A DNA stretch of 64,000 bases from Patiria pectinifera (taxonomy: Eukaryota > Echinodermata > Asteroidea > Valvatida > Asterinidae), in assembly GCA_029964075.1 (NCBI GenBank), contig CM057138.1, positions 9,108,932 through 9,172,931 on the forward strand. Direction: 5' to 3'. Positions 59,301-64,000 of the stretch are shown here, piece after piece. The translations under genes were made by a program, and so were the position numbers. Below the pieces are notes generated by a model. The model had not been told where the DNA came from, searched no databases, and saw nothing but the letters and a program-made list of their open reading frames with translations. How positions within the stretch are numbered: the first letter of the stretch is position 1; each line of letters opens with the position of its first letter.

Positions 59301-62300
59301 TATTATGCTGTATTGTTAAGAGTATGGGTACAAGCACTTTCCAGGAGTACGAGTACGAATACCTCGCCATGAGTACGAGTACCAGTATGAGTACAGGAAA
59401 AAATTCCTGCACATACGATGTCGAGCACATGTCCATGAGTACGAGTACGAGTACGGAAAAAAGTACTCGAGTACGACTCAAAAGAGTACGAGTACGAGTA
59501 CGAGTACGAGTGCTACAACACTGTCAGCCATACAAACACACGAACAGAACCAGTGAACACAAGTGAAATGTCTTTCTCAGGCGTTCATGTGAGAGTGGCA
59601 CAATACTATCAACATTTGATGTATATGACAACCTATGACATTTTAACAGCTGTGAACCCATAGCATCCTGTCTTTCCAACTTTCCAAAAACAAACTCATC
59701 AGGTACACGTACACTGAAGATGCACGTACCTGAATCTGGCAATAGCTATATAGGCTAGAGTGTTTCTTAGTGCAAATAATCCACTCAGATTCTAGAACTG
59801 GAAGCCTCATTCACTCACCTCTGCAGCGCGGTTTTTCTCCCAACCATTCACCAAGGTTGCATTTGATCGTCCGTTCCCCGATGAGATCATAGCCCTCGTT
59901 GCATTCAAATGATACTGACTTTGTTAGGCGGAAGTCATCACCGATACGACGACCGTTTAACGGGGGACTTGGCTCTGAACAGGAAACGGCTATGGAAAAA
60001 GTACAGAAAATAATAACACTACAGAAAATTACTAACATGCACTCAAAAAAACAAGCCTTTAACTATTACACAACTTCGTAGCAATGTCAAATATGACTTG
60101 TGGACTATCAATGCAAGTTACTTGCGTTCAGAAGGATCATTAATTTAAACATCACAAAAAAAGTACGGTGCAATTAAGCTGAATTTAAAATCTGCAAACT
60201 TCAAACTGGCAGTTACTCACAAAGATAAATTGACAACTGGACTTACCTCTTACCTGCATCATAAGCCGATGAAATGCAGTTGGCCACCCAACCTTCTTAC
60301 AGGTATAAGTCCCTGAGTGACCTTCTGCAGGTACTGTGGCGACCATACTTCTTTTTTCCTGGACCACCTGGAGTCCATTGTTGCCAATGACTGTGTTCTA
60401 AAACTGGGATACCGCTGGAGATGATGCAATCCACATTCAACTGACCAACACCAGGGTAGATTAGCAAAGTTTCCATTAGCCATGCTAATATTGCATGTTT
60501 TTACTAAGATCATGGAGCTATAAACACAGCTCCATGCTAAGATCAACTGGTGACAGCTTTACTTACCTCTTATCTGTATCATAAGCCGATGAAATACAGT
60601 TGGCCACCCAAGCTTCTTACAGGTATAAGTCCCTGAGTGACCTTCTGCAGGTACACCATACTTCTTTTTCCCTCGACCACCTGGAGTCCATTGTTGCCAG
60701 TGACTGTGTTGTAAAACTGGGATACCGCCCGAGACAATGCAATCCACATTCAACTGACCAACACCAGGGTAGATGAGCAAGGTTCCATTAGCCATGAACT
60801 GATGGAGCGTGGTACGTAAGGCTGGGAGGCTGAAGCTAGTTGATGCCCGCACTGCCACGAATAGGAAAAGAGGATATTACTCCAAGCAACACCTCCAGAT
60901 GTTGGCGCACAAAATCGCAAAGATCATGTTTGATTTCATGGTTTCCGAGTTGTGCCCCGCGACGCTGAGCCATTGGGAAACCAAAATATGCCCTGAATTA
61001 AGAGTGTTCTGTAAAACGCAGGTTCAAATTCCTCTCTAGTGAATTTCATTGTTGCATTTAATATTGTTTTTCAATAAAACTTGGCCTTAGTAATAATATC
61101 CCTTATCCTGTCATCTGAGTGTTACCACATGCTACATTACCGTAATTTTGGATAGGATCGGAGGCCACTTGGTACATATGGTTTCTTTTTATAAATACCA
61201 ATTTTATAGAAAAAAAATGGGTATAGGAAATCTGGCGAAATAACTCTAGTTGATAGAGCACCAGAAGTATTGATACAGAGTTTGCACAGTCAAATTTTGC
61301 TCAATACATTTTTTTCGTTCAATCAAATACCAATTAAATAAAGTAAAACATACCGCATACTGGCACAGGTCCAGTCCATATGCCGTCATTACAGGTGCGG
61401 AGCGGACCAGTCACCAGTTTCATCTTCAATGGATCCTGACACCGTGACATTATGGTGGATTCATGGAAGAAAGAGGTGCTAGGGGTGTCAAGTAGCTGGA
61501 TTGAATCGTCAACATACTGTCTGACATCTGGGACTGCCACAGGACGAGAACAAGAGCGCTTGTATGAAACCCCTGTCATACAACAAAGACATTAAAGATT
61601 CAATGTTAAATCATAGATATTTACCACAATATGTAATGGAGGGCTTACCAATCTCTGCGCAGTAGTGCAACAGGCAACACAGGCCATTATACAGTTCCTA
61701 CACACAGCAACAATTATGCTTTTATTCAGTTTAATCCATTATTGAAGTCAGTAACGTGATTTCATTTTAAAAGAGAATAACTGAACTTGATCCACTGCAT
61801 AGGCGTAGCCAGCGGGGGAAGGGGGGGGGGGGGTTAAGGGGGTATTTACCCCCCCCCAATATTTTGTAAAGACTGCCTTTTTCCATTCAAATGCCCTTTT
61901 TTTTCAATTAGCCCCCCCCCCAAAAAAAAAAATTATCTAGTGCCCTTTTTTTACGAAGTGCCCTTTTTCTGAACAAGTGGCCTTTTCAAAAAAGAATTGG
62001 TGCCCTTTTTTGTGGCATCAGCCGTTTTGGGTGCCTTTTTCAGAATTTCGCACATGCATCGCCCTGAAAAGCACCGTATATTGGCCCTTTGAGTGCATAA
62101 GTGTCGGTTTTGAACAGCGCCCCCACCGACAGATGGTAACCTCCCCCCCCCTCCCCCCGCTTTTTGATTTTACGAAGGCCAAGTGTCCGGAGGAAAAAAA
62201 AACCTGTCTACATTTCACAACGGATGTGCAAGTGCCCTGTTCAAACATTTTTACCCCCCCCCCCCCAATAAAAATGACCGTGCTACGCCCCTGCACTGTG

Positions 62301-64000
62301 AAAATAAATGTGTCTTTTCAGGGTAATTCCATAAATTGGGTCGTATATTTCATGCACTTTAATGAGCTGTTGTTGGCAAGGTGAATGTGATACATCACTT
62401 TTAATTTGGCCTCTAATGGGAAGAAAGCAATTACAGGCCAAACAAAAGTTCCACCACCTTAACGACCTTGTACATGTACATCATTTGGTTGGCCGTACGT
62501 TGGATTTTTTGGAATTTCCCTCCACAAGGCATTTTCCCCCAATCTAACAAACATGTAGATTTCATGAACAAGACTTTTTGTTTTAAGGGACTGGTGTGCT
62601 TGGCTGTCATAATGCCAATTATGATATTCTTTTTACTGCCGCCGTCCCACCGTCCACTCACAAAAAGCGTTATTACAATCAACATCACCCGCGGGGTAGG
62701 AGTTCTAGCAGTTAACAAGGTGTAGATTTATAACAATAAGCAAAGTAGAGAGAAGATAGATTAGAAAGATTAGAGTTGTTTAATCGAGTTGCATTAAGTA
62801 TGAGATAAAACTGAATGATGGATAAGGTAAAACTAAAATATTATGAATAAAACTATACGACAATAATTACTTCAATTAAACCGTTTGGGTAGTTGACAAA
62901 AGCATAACTTTGACAGGTCTTTAACCAATTAAAATTGTCAGCTGATGTTTTCTTGCTATCGAAATGATAGCAAAAAAAGACAATTGACCAAGCAACAAAG
63001 GTCAATAATCTTATGAATCAGATTAAATGATGTATGTATTCTATGTATCAAAAAAAGCTAAAGCAAAAAATGTGATAACTTAACTGTTATACATTTAGTA
63101 AAAGTTTATTTTTAAGAATTATACCATAATTAACCCCAAAGAAATGCTGTAATTCATTTTTTTTATTTGGTATTAAAATGACCAAGAAAGACACAAAGAC
63201 AATTTCTCTTACCGCAACGTGGTAGTACAGGCCTCCAGGCTCCATTCCCACAAGTAGCGGCAACTACCGCCCTGCCGTTGACTGTGAAGTCTGTATTACA
63301 TCGAACCTCAATCTCATCACCATTACCAAAGATGATTTCAAAGCCTGCTGTGGCAATGTTTTGGCCACGGTGGTAGATGAGGGCACTGGGGACTGATGGT
63401 GTGGGACATGTGAAAGCTGCCAAAAGGGGTTCGGTTACTGAAAACATAAATCAGACAAATGAAATCAACATGTTATTCCATCCTGATTCCATGGATTTAC
63501 CTCAATAATTACTTTTTACGACAATAATTACTTCAATTAAACCGTTTGGGTAGTTGACAAAAGCATAACTTTGACAGGTCTTTAACCAATTAAAATTGTC
63601 AGCTGATGTTTTCTTGCTATCGAAATGATAGTAAAAAAAGACAATTGACCAAGCAACAAAGGTCAATAATCTTATGAATCAGATTAAATGATGTATGTAT
63701 TCTATGTATCAAAAAAAGCTAAAGCAAAAAATGTGATAACTTAACTGTTATACATTTAGTAAAAGTTTATTTTTAAGAATTATACCATAATTAACCCCAA
63801 AGAAATGCTGTAATTCATTTTTTTTTATTTGGTATTAAAATGACCAAGAAAGACACAAAGACAATTTCTCTTACCGCAACGTGGTAGTACAGGCCTCCAG
63901 GCTCCATTCCCACAAGTAGCGGCAACTACCGCCCTGCCGTTGACTGTGAAGTCTGTATTACATCGAACCTCAATCTCATCACCATTACCAAAGATGATTT
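46886..64000 (-). CDS. gene A: complement-type modular serine protease (CCP, Ig-like, FIMAC x2, linker, trypsin), 5' end outside window
   Basis: Minus-strand gene with module exons, mostly phase 1-1. From the N-terminal side: CCP (63875-64000, cut by the window edge), CCP (63213-63416), CCP (61354-61572), Ig-like (60567-60821), CCP (59819-59989), CCP (57977-58159), FIMAC/Kazal-like (55303-55557), FIMAC/Kazal-like (54049-54264), Ser/Thr/Glu linker (53190-53345), then protease exons 51196-51335, 50843-50951, 49210-49410 and 46886-47346. From 63416 the frame is open for 855 residues. The triad is complete (SAAHC, DNDIAVL, GDSGGP) and the S1-pocket Asp (DACKGDSGGP) predicts cleavage after Arg/Lys. 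CCP and paired FIMAC modules are features of complement proteins (C6/C7; FIMAC also in factor I), so a secreted protease of innate immunity or proteolytic cascades is likely; substrate unknown. The signal peptide lies outside the window. Confidence 0.85.
47409..47710 (-). repeat. tRNA-derived SINE in the last intron of gene A
   Basis: On the minus strand a tRNA-like head ends in cccgggttcgattcccgg, containing a perfect B-box (47640-47650), followed by a body with ccgggctctccggttttcct and a tail that reaches to about 47409. The A-box is diverged. It starts 63 bases before the terminal-exon acceptor. Confidence 0.65.
47711..48650. other. intron sequence, no recognised feature
   Basis: The 115-codon + strand ORF at 47772-48119 has no recognisable domain, start context or splice partners. 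ctgctgccctttgggcagcag (47868-47888) is a short palindrome. Confidence 0.4.
48651..49168 (-). repeat. MITE-like repeat, copy 2 (inverse of 14632-15190)
   Basis: Reverse-orientation copy, ends cttaaagggaaaatac and tatattccctttaag. At the centre is a 32 bp perfect palindrome (48808-48839, half site ttccaacgctgatcgg), at the same place as the hairpin in copy 1. It ends 42 bases before the gene A Asp exon donor side. Confidence 0.7.
49210..49410 (-). CDS. gene A Asp exon
   Basis: Acceptor ttatttcag, donor gtgagg; 201 bases, phase 1-1. Contains ALIKHEAFN and the catalytic Asp in DNDIAVLRLSRD, then RPICMP. Confidence 0.92.
49850..50690 (-). repeat. dispersed repeat copy 2, unoccupied at the MITE site
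   Basis: Inverse copy of 2308-2762 plus 3271-3640 without the 508 bp insertion; at about 50214-50230 a single agtcacgcc-like site (reverse sense) stands where copy 1 has the duplicated agtcacggc. A 139-codon + strand ORF across it (50370-50789) is repeat read-through. Confidence 0.7.
50843..50951 (-). CDS. gene A His exon
   Basis: Acceptor aattttccag, donor gtaggttg; phase 0 in, phase 1 out. Reads [20 protein letters not shown] with catalytic His, then a Cys-containing insert (GGNHCPW). Confidence 0.92.
51196..51335 (-). CDS. gene A activation-site exon
   Basis: Acceptor tcgttgaag, donor gtagta; phase 1 in, phase 0 out. Encodes the pro-region Cys (AACGYSEY), the activation site FGR/ISGG and [17 protein letters not shown]. 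The Cys pair after the first strand is also seen in gene B. Confidence 0.88.
51410..53189. other. intron with degenerate inverted repeats, including an element at about 52025-52410
   Basis: Segments near 51734-51870 and 52555-52690 share gatcgatcttag/acgcgtctt-type motifs in inverse order. At 52025-52410 ggggcgtaaatcccag and the inverse gatttacgtcactg bound a C/G-run repeat. No coding sequence is supported. Confidence 0.4.
53190..53345 (-). CDS. gene A Ser/Thr/Glu-rich linker exon
   Basis: Acceptor cttgtggtag, donor gtatgt; 156 bases, phase 1-1. Reads SLLSDYSSESSGSSVDPTVS and then METTEGWNSENGTTESE: no Cys, many Ser/Thr/Glu, one N-glycosylation sequon (NGT). Probably a flexible, O-glycosylated spacer between FIMAC modules and the protease. 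Confidence 0.75.
54049..54264 (-). CDS. gene A FIMAC/Kazal-like exon 2
   Basis: Acceptor caattccag, donor gtaagc; phase 1-1, 72 codons. Pattern CNCEVWERC, CHCIHPQQC, YCGSDGRTYTSIC, GC, SNGPC: the follistatin-like start plus Kazal-like end of FIMAC modules in complement C6, C7 and factor I. Differs at about seven bases from the exon at 55303. Confidence 0.88.
54610..54960 (+). repeat. third copy of the 34800-35525 / 25255-26070 repeat family
   Basis: Shares cctccatgggcgcg, attaacccctggccgtga, gctgactggctattca, gggcgtactg and ttgtaaagggac with the 34.8 kb copy, in the same orientation. It lies in the intron between the two FIMAC exons. Confidence 0.6.
55303..55557 (-). CDS. gene A FIMAC/Kazal-like exon 1
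   Basis: Acceptor tttttgacag, donor gtaaga; 255 bases, phase 1-1. A short Gly/Pro lead (ADVPGGTGPLLGPDD) precedes the same module as the exon at 54049. Confidence 0.88.
55558..57976. repeat. intron; tandem duplication of about 565 bp spacing at 56822-57715
   Basis: Two diverged copies (about 56822-57160 and 57388-57715) share gattaccgcaaact, gatggcgctcg-like, aagttcacatctttt, ggcacttcc and acagttgatttgatattga. 55558-56820 shows nothing recognisable. Confidence 0.55.
57977..58159 (-). CDS. gene A sushi/CCP exon
   Basis: Acceptor ccgtaaccag, donor gtgaga; 183 bases, phase 1-1. Four Cys (ECP, FTC, LTC, PTC) and the conserved Trp (GGSWSPSFPTC). Confidence 0.9.
58383..59523. mobile_element. hAT-like non-autonomous element made of GAGTAC repeats
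   Basis: Ends cagtgttgtggtcga and the inverse gtgctacaacactg. Flanking 8-mers ccggccat and tcagccat match at six of eight positions, suggesting an old 8 bp hAT duplication. Blocks of (gagtac)n lie just inside each end (58390-58510, 59340-59515) in the same direct orientation; the middle is AT-rich. Confidence 0.55.
59819..59989 (-). CDS. gene A sushi/CCP exon
   Basis: Acceptor tttttccatag, donor gtgagt; 171 bases, phase 1-1. Four Cys (VSC, FEC, IKC, PRC), a Trp in the last loop (GEWLGEKPRC) and FECNEGYDLIG, a typical sushi core. Confidence 0.9.
60247..60484 (-). pseudogene. decayed duplicate of the Ig-like exon
   Basis: Copy of 60567-60821 with at least two disabling indels: one extra base soon after ATGGCTAATGGAA, and seven extra bases (cgccaca) before the GTACCTGCAG segment. 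The 3' part still reads HSGTYTCKKVGWPTAFHRL and keeps a gtaagt donor; the 5' acceptor region is altered. Probably not used. Confidence 0.75.
60567..60821 (-). CDS. gene A Ig-like exon
   Basis: Acceptor agcctcccag, donor gtaagt; 255 bases, phase 1-1. Reads NGTLLIYPGVGQLNVDC, then a Trp region (HSHWQQW), then GHSGTYTC: the Cys, Trp and Tyr-x-Cys signature of an immunoglobulin fold, with one N-glycosylation sequon. An alternative acceptor (ctccatcag) would break the phase, so the upstream one was chosen. Confidence 0.75.
60959..61249 (+). repeat. 291 bp repeat, copy 2 (near-identical to 40218-40509)
   Basis: Same orientation as copy 1 and over 99 percent identical by eye. It lies between the Ig-like and CCP exons of gene A, while copy 1 lies in the last intron of gene B. 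Confidence 0.85.
61354..61572 (-). CDS. gene A sushi/CCP exon (long variant)
   Basis: Acceptor tgtatgacag, donor gtatgt; 219 bases, phase 1-1. Cys at RSC, SRC, RTC and PVC, Trp in GIWTGPVPVC. The first loop is longer than usual, about 36 residues between Cys 1 and Cys 2. Confidence 0.85.
61795..62300. repeat. C/G-homopolymer repeat with aggcgtagccagc / gctacgcccctg ends
   Basis: Inverse ends (taggcgtagcc; tgctacgcccct) bound runs of G, C, T and A and repeated tgcccttttt motifs. ORFs on both strands (about 90-135 codons) come from these runs. 62300-62850 shows nothing further. Confidence 0.5.
63213..63416 (-). CDS. gene A sushi/CCP exon
   Basis: Acceptor cttttggcag, donor gtaaga; 204 bases, phase 1-1. 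Cys at FTC, VRC, ATC and PRC, with Trp in GNGAWRPVLPRC. Confidence 0.9.
63875..64000 (-). CDS. gene A sushi/CCP exon, tandem copy, partial
   Basis: The 3' 126 bases of a copy of the 63213-63416 exon, identical where visible, with the same gtaaga donor. The upstream part is outside the window. It is either a real extra CCP exon or an assembly duplicate. Confidence 0.7.

Larger units (their letters stand above)
62857..64000. repeat. 661 bp near-identical tandem duplication containing a sushi exon
   Basis: Bases from 62857 (acgacaataattacttcaat) recur from 63518 with only about two differences over the roughly 480 bases visible (one C/T, one T in a homopolymer). The second copy runs off the window edge. 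Confidence 0.9.

Overview
This is animal nuclear DNA. Coding sequence is split into short exons with GT-AG borders, introns run from hundreds of bases to about 20 kb, and most of the window is interspersed repeats, foldbacks and tandem arrays in AT-rich DNA. The gene content (complement-type modular serine proteases with sushi, Ig-like and FIMAC modules, a CISD3-like protein, BEL/Pao and non-LTR retroelement remnants) suggests a marine invertebrate deuterostome, most likely an echinoderm. The species is an inference; nothing in the window fixes it.

Layout. 1-9.4 kb is repeats only: tandem duplications, MITEs and foldbacks. 9.4-12.5 kb (+) holds the last two exons of a CISD3-like mitochondrial iron-sulfur protein. 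12.5-21.5 kb is again repeats, including a 3.5 kb foldback with a non-LTR reverse transcriptase remnant in its loop. 21.5-64 kb is dominated by a minus-strand locus. Read from the right it has sushi exons (the outermost lying in a 661 bp tandem duplication that runs off the window), an Ig-like exon, two more sushi exons, two nearly identical FIMAC/Kazal-like exons, a Ser/Thr/Glu-rich linker exon and four trypsin-domain exons with an intact His/Asp/Ser triad (gene A, ending at 46886). Directly downstream is a second, paralogous set of linker plus four protease exons (gene B, 46511 to 21483) in which the catalytic serine is alanine.

The two protease sets begin with linker exons of the same phase, so the upstream modules could in principle be spliced to either one. 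This would give an active enzyme or a catalytically dead version. That is the most interesting hypothesis in the window; splicing evidence is not visible in DNA. The last intron of gene B is about 20 kb and holds nested inverted-repeat elements, a 4.2 kb TIR element with a 5 bp target duplication, a decayed BEL/Pao retrotransposon, a three-exon + strand gene (SAP, SWIM zinc finger, YqaJ-type nuclease) open except for one extra A in an A8 run, a LINE 3' end and a 57 bp satellite.

Exon borders were placed by hand from GT/AG sites, reading-frame phase and domain continuity. Gene A exons from 63416 to 46886 add up to an uninterrupted frame of 855 residues plus a partial first codon; gene B exons add up to 323 residues plus a partial codon. 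Identities quoted for repeats are by-eye alignments.
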